Source: Erythrophleum ivorense (taxonomy: Eukaryota; Streptophyta; Magnoliopsida; Fabales; Fabaceae). Taken from it: a DNA stretch of 64,000 nt. The stretch spans positions 19,541,294 through 19,605,293 of the forward strand of contig JAIUCV010000009.1 in assembly GCA_026724425.1 (NCBI GenBank), written 5' to 3'. This document shows, piece by piece, positions 37,618 to 47,472 of this stretch. How positions within the stretch are numbered: the first letter of the stretch is position 1; the number at the start of each line of letters is the position of its first letter. The translations under genes and the position numbers were made by a program. The notes under the pieces are model-generated. The model saw nothing but the letters and a program-made list of their open reading frames with translations. It was not told the origin of the DNA and made no database searches.

Positions 37618-40108
37618 TGTAACACTATAAATTCTAGCTTATTTCATGCCTTTTAAATGATTTAATATCATGAATCATGCAAGTTGCCCATGAAAAAGGC
37701 AAGAAAATAATGATTATTTTCGAATTGCATCATATCTAAAAATTCCATTTAGTGTCACGTGGATTGTGTGAGCTCATACTATACATTCTCATATTTAAAT
37801 ACATCAATGCAACTCATTTGTATTACAAAATCGTGCCTACAACTCATGGAAACCGAAGTGGAGCATAAAATGGGCTTGTTTAATTTCGGCCAGATTTGGC
37901 CTCTTTTCTGCTCAAACTTTGAAAAATCATAACTAATTCTAGAAAAATTGAAATCATGCAATCTTGGTTAATTTGGAAAGCTACGGATGTCTAAGTCACA
38001 CTAAAAATATGCCTAGATCATAACATCCATCACAGAGGATGTTTGACATCCAAAATGGTCCAGAGGTCAGACTGCATTCTAGAATTGTCACAGAATTCTG
38101 CATAAAACTTTGAAAATGTCCAATTAATTCCAAAAAAATTCAAACCATGCAAATATGCCAATATGGAAAGCTATGGATGTTAGCTAGAGAGAAAAAATAT
38201 CTTTAGACTAGTTCATCAAGCCCAAATCACAGAATTTAATGGAACAGTACTTCAAGTCGGGCAAAATTATTGATACTGGATAGAATGTTCAAAAATTCAT
38301 ATCTCCCTCTCTAGACCTCCAAATGAGGTGCTTCCAGTGGCACACGTCATTGTGAATGTCTAATTTCTTTGTATAAAATTTCATGGCAATTGGACATCGT
38401 TTGGGCCTCGTGTGATAGAATTCATTTTTGGACCAAATGAATAGTGCAGCAGACTAAAATCATAAAAATTGCCAACTTTGAAAAATCATCAAATATTATG
38501 TAGACCTTTGAAAATTATGATCTTTAGCTTCCCAAAAATCTTTTAATGAGACCTAATTGCATGCCAAATATCAGATCAAGACTAACTCATTTGGCTAAAA
38601 AGTGACATAGGGTTCCATTATGATCAATTTTGGCTCCATATGGGGTACCAAAATTGCCAAATGGCTTTCCCTTGATTTTGGCACCTTTTGGGCAATTCTA
38701 AAAGCACATTTAAGACTTGGAGAGCTGCCCAAAAGGTCCCAGACCTCATGCATCTCATTTTGGCCATTTAATCCACACTTATGCACATTTTCAATAAATT
38801 CCCAAATTGCATACTTTGGCATTACATACTCAAATTCTATTCTAGAATTCATACATCATATCCATACATTTAAAAATCACATAATATCATATTTATATAT
38901 GTCTCAAGGGTCATAGACCATTTACAACACAATATACATCATGAAACATCATTATGGTTCTAAAATGGCAAAGGCTAAGTATATGGTTGTCAATCTTCCT
39001 TCCTCAATGTTGTTAGCTCCCATTACCATAGCTACTTGGTCCACCTAGCATGTTAGATCATTGGAGAGGAGGGAATGAGATTCAAGAATCCCAATAGCTC
39101 ATCTCCCTTTCAACCATACATAATATGTGCAAAGCAAGCCTTAAAAATGCACGCATGGACATAATACAAGTCATGGCCATTCAAGAAGCAAGTTTAGCAT
39201 GTACACAAGTCATACAAATCATTCAAGAGTTCACTAAGTGTTTGGATTAGCCTCACACTTCTCCTCATAGATTTTGGACTTGCCTCACCCATTCTTTAAA
39301 AGCTTTGGACTCAACCATACTTTTGGGAGCCCACTTTATTTTTTGGAAACTCTTTGCTATGTCTCAACCAATCTTAAAGGTTTTTGGCTCATCCTCACCA
39401 TGGTGAAGAGTTCTTAGCCTCTCCACACTCAAGCAAACAACATACATTCATTTGAAAACATAATATGGCATCATGAAATCATGACATATATAATCATGCT
39501 AGCATACTTTTCATGGCTTGAACATACACATACACACATTCTAAGACAAGCCAAACACATATCCATGCATGAGAGAAAGTGGAAAGAGCTACCTTACACA
39601 CAATTACACACATTTTCCTTTGGATTCAAGCCTCCTCTTTCAGCCACACACCCACAAATTGGTGGAGCTAGTTTCTCTTAGCCTAGATACAATTTATGGG
39701 AGCCAATTAGGTTCATGAAACATATTCTAAGGCTATATAACTTCCTTAAACACTAGATTTCTCTATAAGTTCCATTATGGTCCATAATTGCACCTAATGA
39801 AGCAACACCCCTCAATTAATTTCTAGGCCTCATTCTTTCCTCTCAAATATGATTTTTAACTCCTTTTAAGCCTCTTGGAGTCATCATACTATTAAAACAA
39901 AGGGTCTAACATTATGTTACTTTTTTAGGTCATAATATGGAACCTAAGGCACCAAATTTATTTCTGAGTTCTAAATTTTTTCCAAGGCCTCCTTTCATTT
40001 TCATTCATTAAATATAACTCAAGAATAGCCTTAGAAAAATTTAAAACTCTCCCCCACTACTAGAACCCTCTTTGGCCAAAACATAAGCATCATTTGGGCT
40101 ACATGGAG

Positions 40109-41186
40109 TGATACAATATCAATAGGCATGCCCATTGGAGCACTACAAGTTCGAAAAGCCCTCATCCATCAAGAAACCCAAATCATTCAAAAGCCTATGA
40201 TTCAGGTCCAAATGGCTCATGAAAGGATGGCATATGCTCAAGAGGCCCAAATTGTGCTAGTATATGTCCAAAAATCTCAAAGAGCTCAAAATAATATCTA
40301 TATTAGACGTCGACCCAAGTTTAGAGTCCAAGATCCATATTTGATCAACATCTCTTTAAATATACAAAAGTGGAAGTCCAAGTGGAAGCCCAATGTCCTA
40401 AGAAGGTCCATGGAGCAACTAAAGTTAATATCCAACATGCTAAAAGCCCAATGACAAGAGGAAGAGTTAAGCGTCTACAAAGAGCAATTGGGCTTCAATT
40501 TGCTGAATTAGAAGCCCATAATGTTAGTGCATGCATTGAGGAAGCAAATAGAGCCTTAATCATGCTTATTCAAGCCCAAGTTGATGCTTAAAGAGCCCAT
40601 TGAAGCTAGAGGACGTGAATAGTATTTCAAATACAAGATGTCCAGCCCATTAATATTAATTAGTTTTGATTAGGACTCTAGTTTTGACTAGAACTCTTTT
40701 TGAATTTCGTTTTTCATTATTATATTATTTTTTAGACTTGGTCAAGGAGCTTATCTAGGAGATTAAGTTAAAATTAATATCCTTCCTTGATTTTAGGCAT
40801 TATTTAAAATATTTCTAATCAGATTTTAGAGTTTTAGTTTTATTAGGATATCAGATTTTAGAGTTTTAGTTTTAGTAGGATTTTAAGTCTTTTAGAAACT
40901 TTGCCTATAAAAGGCTCCCTATTGTACTCTATTTTGAATCATGAATGAATGAACTTGAGTATTATTCAATACTTTGAGAGGCTTTTGCTTCTTTGTGTTC
41001 TCTGAGAGTTCACGTGACTTATCAAAGGATTGGTCTTCCTTTGTGGCGTCTTAAGGCTAGGGTTCTAAGAGACAAGTTCTCTTAGGGTCTTTCCTTTGAC
41101 CAACAATCTTGTTTCTAGCCGGTCCCGGGCATAGTTTCGAATTGTTGAAGGTTCTCTTGGGCATGTTCCTAGTGGGTCTTGCATCA
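40109..41186 (+). repeat. 5' LTR of C-01 (1,078 bp)
   Basis: It runs from TGATACAATATC to GGTCTTGCATCA. A TATAAAAG box is at 40906-40913. Upstream of it lie about eight RGCCCA/TGGGCY words. The first 0.5 kb contains two overlapping open frames that continue the pol C-terminus (see the 42572-43368 entries). Confidence 0.92.
40906..40913 (+). promoter_or_regulatory. TATA box of the C-01 5' LTR
   Basis: TATAAAAG in the context GCCTATAAAAGGCTCCC lies about 280 bp before the LTR end. The 3' LTR has the same box at 43683-43690. Because this copy is young and its box is intact, it is one of the better candidates in the window for actual transcription. Confidence 0.7.
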
Positions 41187-41188
41187 TT

Positions 41189-41200
41189 TGGTATCAGAGC
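41189..41200 (+). promoter_or_regulatory. Primer-binding site of C-01
   Basis: TGGTATCAGAGC starts two bases after the LTR end. It matches the complement of the plant initiator-Met tRNA 3' end. Confidence 0.85.
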
Positions 41201-41217
41201 TTTGGTTCGCTAGTGCA

Positions 41218-41804
41218 AGGTGACAAGATGTCTAGTGAGTACAAATTCCTTGAAGAGGCTAACAAAGAGCGATTCAAGCAATCTTGTGCATGGTTAGATG
41301 CATACTAATACATGATGTTTTTCATTGAATATAAATGAATAGCAATAGCAATATTTGTATTTATGCTTAACATATTTAGCTTTTCTCACATGTTTCCATG
41401 GTTTACCAAGCATAATATGTCCATCAAACATAGGAGCTACGTCACATAACACCTTATCATGATATTTACCAATTGAGAAAGAAATCAAAACTTGCTTATT
41501 AACCCTAAATTCAACACTACCCTTCAACAAGGTATAGGGCCTAGGATGCTTTATAGTTGGCAAGTTTAATTTCTCAACTAGTAAGGTACTAGCAATATTT
41601 ATATAGCTACTATTGTCAATAGCCATACTGCAGACTTTCTCTTTGATAAGGCATCTAGTATGGAAATCAGAGGATGACTTTTCCTTATCTTGTCCTGTAG
41701 AGTTGGAGTTGGATTGGAATGCATCTAACCATGCACAAGATTGCTTGAATTGCTCTTTGTTAGCCTCTTCAAGGAATTTGTATTCACTAGACATCTTGTC
41801 ACCT
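41218..41804. repeat. ~85-bp inverted repeat forming a hairpin with ~416-bp loop
   Basis: The left arm (41218-41303) and the right arm (41720-41804) are reverse complements with about two mismatches. The left arm carries the start of a gag frame in plus orientation (MSSEYKFLEEANKERF..., ATG at 41228, stop at 41306-41308). The right arm carries the same peptide start in minus orientation. The loop holds a protease fragment in minus orientation. An RNA from the LTR promoter would fold into an 85-bp stem. Confidence 0.85.
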
Positions 41805-41821
41805 GAAAAGTTAATCAACAA
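41294..41821 (-). pseudogene. Inverted gag-start/protease fragment in C-01
   Basis: This 175-codon frame runs against the direction of the element. It joins a gag N-terminus (MSSEYKFLEEANKEQF) to a retropepsin-like part with FHTRCLIKEKVCSMAIDNSS (the aspartyl active site is degenerate, D-N-S instead of D-[ST/G]-G), VEKLNLPTIKHPRPY, FSIGKYHDKVLCDV and MLGKPW. The piece corresponds to gag start plus protease with most of gag deleted, then inverted. Inverted blocks like this can arise by template switching during reverse transcription. It is not expected to be translated from the element's promoter. Confidence 0.8.
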
Positions 41822-41975
41822 AGAAATAGCACCTCACACAAAGGTATATCTTTGTGTTTCCATTCCACTATTCTTCATATTTTCTCTCATTCCATTTGTG
41901 TTATCTTCTCATCTTCATCTTTATCTTCTATCTTCTTCCTTCTTCCATTGTTGTGTGCCTCTATACTCATTCGAA

Positions 41976-42058
41976 AAAGAAAAAAAAAGAGTGTGATACT
42001 CCAAAAAAAAAAAAAAGACAAATTCGAAAAAAAAAAGTGAAAAAAAAAGTTGCAAGTT
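41976..42058 (+). repeat. A-rich tracts in the C-01 leader
   Basis: Several runs of 7-14 A's are separated by short words (GAGTGTGATACTCC, GACAAATTCG, GTTGCAAG). The C-03 leader has a similar cluster at 59213-59325, so the feature belongs to the family rather than to this copy. Confidence 0.7.
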
Positions 42059-42571
42059 GTGGAGTTAGTTTTCTAATTGGAGACAATTTCTTAATTAGAG
42101 TTAGTTTCCTAGTAGGAATTAATTTCCTAATTGGACTCAATTTCCTAATTGCACTTAGTTTTTTAATTTTTAGATTTTCTTAAAGTTGGTTTTCTAATTT
42201 CCCAAGTAGTTTCCTATTCTTAAAGTTTCCCCTATATTTTGAGATTTTCCCTTTTCTTCTCCTTCCTTCCAAGCCATCCAAACCTCCCCTTCCTCCTTTT
42301 TTTTTTCTTTCCTCCTTCCCTTTTTGTTACATACCCTCTTTTCTCCTTTATTTGATTCTTTGGGAATTTACATTTTATGATTCTAGTTTTTTTGATTACC
42401 ATTAGTATGATCTTTCATTTGATTTGCTTGTGACTTACTTAGAACACTTGTAAGAAGCAAATTATTGAGTGGTAAAAGGCAAGAGTGCAATTAACATTAA
42501 AGAAAAAGCCAAAAAGAGTTAAACACGAGCGAACTTATCATCTTTTGAGTGCAAACACGTGAGAAAAGAAT

Positions 42572-43231
42572 GTGAGTGAAAAGAAAGAGCTAGAGAGTTG
42601 TGAGAAAAGTGAGAAAAGCATGAGTATGAGCATGTTTGATGAAAAAAGAGAGGTTGAGAGTGTGTGTAAGGATATTTGTTTATCTACTAACAATCTTAAC
42701 CTATCTTTATCTATTGTTGGTTCTAACTTATTGCAAGTATGTGAAGATTTGTTTTCAAAGAAGCTATCCAATGGACCCTTATCTTCAACTAGCATTGAAA
42801 AGAGTTGTGATTGCCTAGATTTGCTTCCTATGAAACCACCTGATGGCGAAGATTCGAGGACGAATCTTTTCAAAGAGGGAGGGAATGATACAATATCAAT
42901 AGGCATGCCCATTGGAGCACTACAAGTTCGAAAAGCCCTCATCCATCAAGAAACCCAAATCATTCAAAAGCCTATGATTCAGGTCCAAATGGCTCATGAA
43001 AGGATGGCATATGCTCAAGAGGCCCAAATTGTGCTAGTATATGTCCAAAAATCTCAAAGAGCTCAAAATAATATCTATATTGGACGTCGACCCAAGTTTA
43101 GAGTCCAAGATCCATATTTGATCAACATCTCTTTAAATATGCAAAAGTGGAAGTCCAAGTGGAAGCCCAATGTCCTAAGAAGGTCCATGGAGCAACTAAA
43201 GTTAATATCCAACATGCTAAAAGCCCAATGA
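42572..43231 (+). pseudogene. Leader frame fused to residual pol C-terminus running into the 3' LTR
   Basis: The frame starts in leader-derived sequence, passes through the pol-end signature PPDGEDSRTNLFKEGGND (about 42836-42889) and continues into the 3' LTR for over 110 residues rich in Gln (for example QKPMIQVQMAHERMAYAQEA). In related chromoviruses the same GEDSRTNPFEE signature marks the integrase C-terminus just before the LTR. The LTR-encoded tail therefore looks like a C-terminal extension of integrase. Translation of this residual frame is not shown. Confidence 0.55.
42872..42884 (+). promoter_or_regulatory. Polypurine tract of C-01
   Basis: AAAGAGGGAGGGA lies immediately before the 3' LTR start TGATACAATATC at 42886. 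It also encodes part of the pol-end peptide KEGGND. Confidence 0.85.
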
Positions 43232-43963
43232 CAAGAGGAAGAGTTAAGCGTCTACAAAGAGCAATTGGGCTTCAATTTGCTGAATTAGAAGCCCATAATG
43301 TTAGTGCATGCATTGAGGAAGCAAATAGAGCCTTAATCATGCTTATTCAAGCCCAAGTTAATGCTTAAAGAGCCCATTGAAGCTAGAGGACGTGAATAGT
43401 ATTTCAAATACAAGATGTCCAGCCCATTAATATTAATTAGTTTTGATTAGGACTCTAGTTTTGACTAGAACTCTTTTTGAATTTCGTTTTTCATTATTAT
43501 ATTATTTTTTAGACTTGGTCAAGGAGCTTATCTAAGAGATTAAGTTAAAATTAATATCCTTCCTTGATTTTAGGCATTATTTAAAATATTTCTAATCAGA
43601 TTTTAGAGTTTTAGTTTTATTAGGATATCAGATTTTAGAGTTTTAGTTTTAGTAGGATTTTAAGTCTTTTAGAAACTTTGCCTATAAAAGGCTCCCTATT
43701 GTACTCTATTTTGAATCATGAATGAATGAACTTGAGTATTATTCAATACTTTGAGAGGCTTTTGCTTCTTTGTGTTCTCTGAGAGTTCACGTGACTTATC
43801 AAAGGATTGGTCTTCCTTTGTGGCGTCTTAAGGCTAGGGTTCTAAGAGACAAGTTCTCTTAGGGTCTTTCCTTTGACCAACAATCTTGTTTCTAGCCAGT
43901 CTCGGGCATAGTTTCGAATTGTTGATGGTTCTCTTGGGCATGTTCCTAGTGGGTCTTGCATCA
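42886..43963 (+). repeat. 3' LTR of C-01 (1,078 bp)
   Basis: It is identical in length to the 5' LTR with seven base differences (for example at 43082 and 43141). A second open frame at 43147-43368 contains SPMTRGRVKRLQRAIG and ends QAQVNA before a stop. The same peptide is found in the C-03 LTR (58040-58185). The TATA box is at 43683-43690. Confidence 0.92.
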
Positions 43964-45139
43964 TGGAGTTTTCTTTGTTTTCTTGAATGAGGGAGCTTGT
44001 GGGGAGCATCTTAGGGGTCTCAAGAACTCATTTAAACTCTTAATTAGACCTAGGAAGCATCACACAAAATCAGAATTTGGAAGGTGCACATGAAACCCTA
44101 AGTTTTGCATCTTGATTTCTAATGGCTATTTCATGGTTTTATTTGCATATTCTTATTCTTCTCCATCAAATACCTAAGATTCATGCTTGGTTGTGCTTGA
44201 AAATCATATCCTTCTAGGGTTCTTGGTGTGTGTCAAAGTGGAGAAGAAAGGGAACTCAATATAGCAACCATAGGATGTAATTTTACCTTGTTTCCTTACT
44301 TACTTTAGCTTAAATATTGTTTTCTCCAAGCTCTTCTCTTCAAATCCGAAATTTCCCCTTTGTTCTTCCTTCAAAATAGCCCTCAAAACTTTAGAAAAAT
44401 CATGGAGAAGAGGAGGGAAAAAGAGGATAAGAGATTGGCTAAGAGAAAGCATGAAAAATAAGCAAATTTCCATACCTAAAAGCTTGAATTTCTCCTTCTT
44501 CTTCTTCCCTTGGTGCGCCACTCTCCTAGGGTTCTGCTTCTGATTTGGGGCTGGAAAATTTGATGCTAAATAAGGGAGAGTGTGAAGTGCCACTTATATA
44601 TAGGTAGGGAAAAGTGACTTTTTTAAAAATTTCAATTTTGCCCTTCATACTTTGCATTTTTAGCTCCTTTTTTAGAACTATCTTTTTCATTATGAAATTT
44701 AGGTTCCCAATTAAGAAAAATACCTTTGGAATCACTCAAATCATAGCTAAAACCTTTCCGAACGAATCTGTCAAAGTTTGGGCACACCAACATTGAAAAA
44801 CGTCCACCGAAGGGGATTTAACTGTCCCGGACTTCCCATGATTTTTAAGGCTTCTGAAAACCCCAGAAAACTCAAAAATTTGATTTAAAAATCCCTCCTA
44901 TGTGAATTCCAAAAATTTCTGAAATTACGAAAATACCATTACGTTTTATAAGATTTCTATCAAAATTTGTTTCTTTATTCTAGCTCCGTTTTTCCTTCCG
45001 TCTGAGGCTAAAATTCTCATTTTTAGGAGACTAGAATATTACTCAAATTTTTTGGGACTTTATTTAGTTCATTTCAGGGGACTTGCTTTGAAAACGTGCT
45101 CATTTCCATCGTTTAACGCAAACTGGACCTTACAAAGGG

Positions 45140-45604
45140 CATAACTAAAAACTCATAGTGCCTATATCTAGTCCTAAATGCTATCTTGGGAATATCCTCA
45201 GCCTTTATTCTGAGCTGATGGTATCCCGACCTGAGGTCTGTCTTGAAGAATATTGACGCTCCTACTAATTGATCTAGGAGGTCATCTATGCGAGGGAGAA
45301 GGTACTTATTCTTAATAGTTATCTTATTAAGTTCCTTATAATCTATACATAGTCTAAGGCTCCCATCTTTCTTTTTCACAAATAAGACTGGAACTCCCCA
45401 CGACAAGACACTGGGTTTGATAAAACCCTTCTCTAAAAGCTCTTCTATTTGCTTTTTAAGCTCAACTAGCTCACTGGGAGTTATCCTGTACAGGGCCTTA
45501 AACACTGGACCTACCCCAGGCACAATGTCTATAGGAAACTTAACCTCTATCTCTCGGGGTAGTCTGTTAATCCCTCTAGGGAATATCTTTAGGAACTCTC
45601 TCAT
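45140..45604 (-). pseudogene. RT 5' half (relic) of the family-A element
   Basis: The frame includes the RT entry region: VPGVGPVFKALYRITPSEL, then KQIEELLEKGFIKPS, VPVLFVKKKDGSLRLCIDY, KYLLPRIDDLLDQL and FFKTDLRSGYHQLRI. It ends in YEFLVMPF, where solo LTR A-10 interrupts it. The motif set is that of Ty3/gypsy chromoviruses. The missing second half, including FIDD, is at 36801-37617. Confidence 0.88.
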
Positions 45605-46190
45605 TACTGGAATCTCATCTATACCTTTTCTACCTCAGCCTAGACTGAAAAGAAAATTAGGTACCCCTGACAACCATGCCCTAGAGACCTCTCAGCCTGG
45701 GAAGTGGTCATAATAGAAAACTTAATCCTCATACTAGGTACAGTCCCACACTCAAGTAAAGTAATGCATTTGTGGCTACAATCTAGTGTGGCATTATTTG
45801 CAAACATCCAGTCATACCAATGATCACATTAATATCAACAAGGGGCATACAAATCAAATCAAGGGTGGTAAGGCAGTGATTAAATTGGACCACACAATTC
45901 AAACAAGCATAGGAGGTAATGGTTCAGTTTCCCATAGGGGTAGATATATGTAAGTCATATGGTAGTGTATGCATACTTAGATTTAACCTCCTAACACAGT
46001 CATATGATATGAAAGAATGGCTAGCTCCCAAATCAAATAATGCAGTTATAGAAAAATCATTTATTCTAATAGTACCTTGGATTAGACTCAGGGACTGGCT
46101 AGCCTCATGCTATGATAGGGCAAAGACTCTACCCTGGGTCTGAGGTCTGAGAGCAGGAGCCATCTCCCTTTGCTATGTGTACTGTGGAGG
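45605..46190 (-). pseudogene. Protease/linker region (decayed)
   Basis: This lies between the gag zinc knuckle and RT, where the retropepsin domain belongs. Minus-strand frames are broken and no clear D-[ST]-G motif survives in one frame. Its assignment rests mainly on position. Confidence 0.5.
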
Positions 46191-47311
46191 AGTCTAGGTG
46201 CAGTCCCTAGCCATGTGTCATGGCCTACCACACTGGAAACATACATTCTGCCCTGCATAACATGGTCTAGTTCCATGATTCTTGTCACACTGGGGACATA
46301 TGATAAGTGCAAAGCTACCTTTATCGGACTGAGTTCTCCGTTTCTTGCCCTTTTAGCTCCACTGACTTCTGCCGCCTCTCCTACTAGTAACTGCAGCCTG
46401 TGATCCCTCTCTAAATCTCTTGGGTTCAAGGAGGGGTGGTCTAGCACTGGAGGTAGGCTACATCATTTTGAAGTTTGCCTTCATCACTTTACATATCTCA
46501 ACCAAGGTGTTAAATTGCCTAATTTTCTATGGCACTACCCTGTCTCTGATCTCGGGGAGCAAACCTTTCTCTAGTCTATTTGCTCTCTATCGCTCATAAT
46601 CATGCCTCTGTAAATAGGAGTATCGAGAGAGCTCTACAAATTTAGCCACATACTGGTCCACAGACATCCCCTTTGCCTGTCTCAAGAGTATAAATTCTGA
46701 CTCTTTCTCATCTCTGATTGAGCTGGGAAAATACTTCTCATGGAAAACCTAGAGGGACGCCTCCCATGTAATCAGAAGGTTCCTTGCCCTCAAAATCGTT
46801 CAGTGCCCTTCCACCAATAATCTGCCTCTTTTTGTAACTGAAAGATAGCCATCTTGGCTTTTTACTTAAACGTGCATTCCATCACCTTGAAGATCTTCTC
46901 TAACTGCATAATCCAGGCTTCGAATTTTTCTGAATTCATCTCACCATTAAAGGTGGGAAGCCCAAACTTTTTGAACTGACTAATAAGCTTTCTAGTCAAC
47001 GGCTGCTCCTTAGCTGGAGGTGTCTGAGCTGGTGGAATAAGGGCAACCATCTAGATATGTGGTTGTGGATTTGAGTGAGTCACCCCTGAATGCTTGAAAT
47101 GATCTGAGTGGTGAGGTGGTTGTGGAGGAGGAGGTGTAGGGCCTTGGCTATCTCTCTCTGCAAGCCGTTCTTGTAACTGCATAATCATGGCCTGCTGTTG
47201 ATCCAGGCAAGCCATAATAGACTGTAAGGCTCCAGCTACTAGATCATTGGGCTCGACTCTATCATCTGCACGAGCCTCTCTAGAGGGCCAACCTCTCCTA
47301 GTATTCACCAT
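46191..47311 (-). pseudogene. Gag (relic) of the family-A element
   Basis: Gag is the structural protein that packages element RNA. It starts at MVNTRRGWPSREARADD (47311) with a Gln-rich coiled-looking part (MIMQLQERLAERDS) and a Pro-rich stretch. A conserved gag patch follows with ISQFKKFGLPTFNG and WIMQLEKIFKVM (about 47000-46870). Near 46240-46193 another frame reads a CCHC zinc knuckle (CFQC-GRP-stop-HMARDC). There are multiple stops and frame changes. Confidence 0.75.
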
Positions 47312-47449
47312 AGCTCTAAAATATCATAACAAACTTTAACATAAAAAAGGGAACACTTTCACCATCAACACACTCAATTCATCCACAACAAGCTCATATA
47401 CACCTAGGCAACTCATAAACACAAGCCACAACCTACATCAAGAGCCTGA

Positions 47450-47468
47450 ACCTTTGCTCTAATACAAA
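47450..47468 (-). promoter_or_regulatory. Primer-binding site of the family-A element
   Basis: On the minus strand TTTGTATTAGAGCAAAGG starts four bases after the 5' LTR end. It resembles the initiator-Met type TGGTATCAGAGC with two changes. It fixes 47473-51131 as the 5' LTR. Confidence 0.75.
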
Positions 47469-47472
47469 TAAA

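Larger units (their letters stand above)
40109..43963 (+). mobile_element. Young non-autonomous LTR retrotransposon C-01 (3,855 bp)
   Basis: Two LTRs of exactly 1,078 bp (40109-41186 and 42886-43963) flank a 1.7-kb internal region. The whole is bordered by the perfect duplication tggag (40104-40108 and 43964-43968). It has a primer-binding site, a polypurine tract and a leader related to C-03, but no RT, RNase H or complete gag. It must use proteins made elsewhere. The LTRs differ at 7 substitutions with no indels (99.35% identity), so insertion was recent relative to its surroundings. Confidence 0.93.
37618..45134 (-). mobile_element. Family-A solo LTR A-10 inside the family-A RT gene, carrying the C-01 element
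   Basis: It begins TGTAACACTATAAATTC at 37618 and ends CTGGACCTTACA at 45134, flanked by the perfect duplication aaggg (37613-37617 and 45135-45139). Removing it joins the RT motif YEFLVMPF (45139 side) to LMNAPTVF (37617 side) in frame. Without the nested C-01 element and its duplication its length is 3,657 bp, nearly identical to the element's own 3,659-bp LTR. Confidence 0.92.

Noticed and set aside
41187..41205. TGGTATCAGAGC as part of a tRNA gene (also at 25348 and 58747)
   Set aside because: Only about 12 bases match, directly after an LTR end. No cloverleaf can be formed, so these are primer-binding sites.
41613..42183. Plus-strand frames with hydrophobic and Lys-rich stretches in the C-01 internal region
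   Set aside because: They are shadows of the inverted protease fragment and of the A-rich leader.
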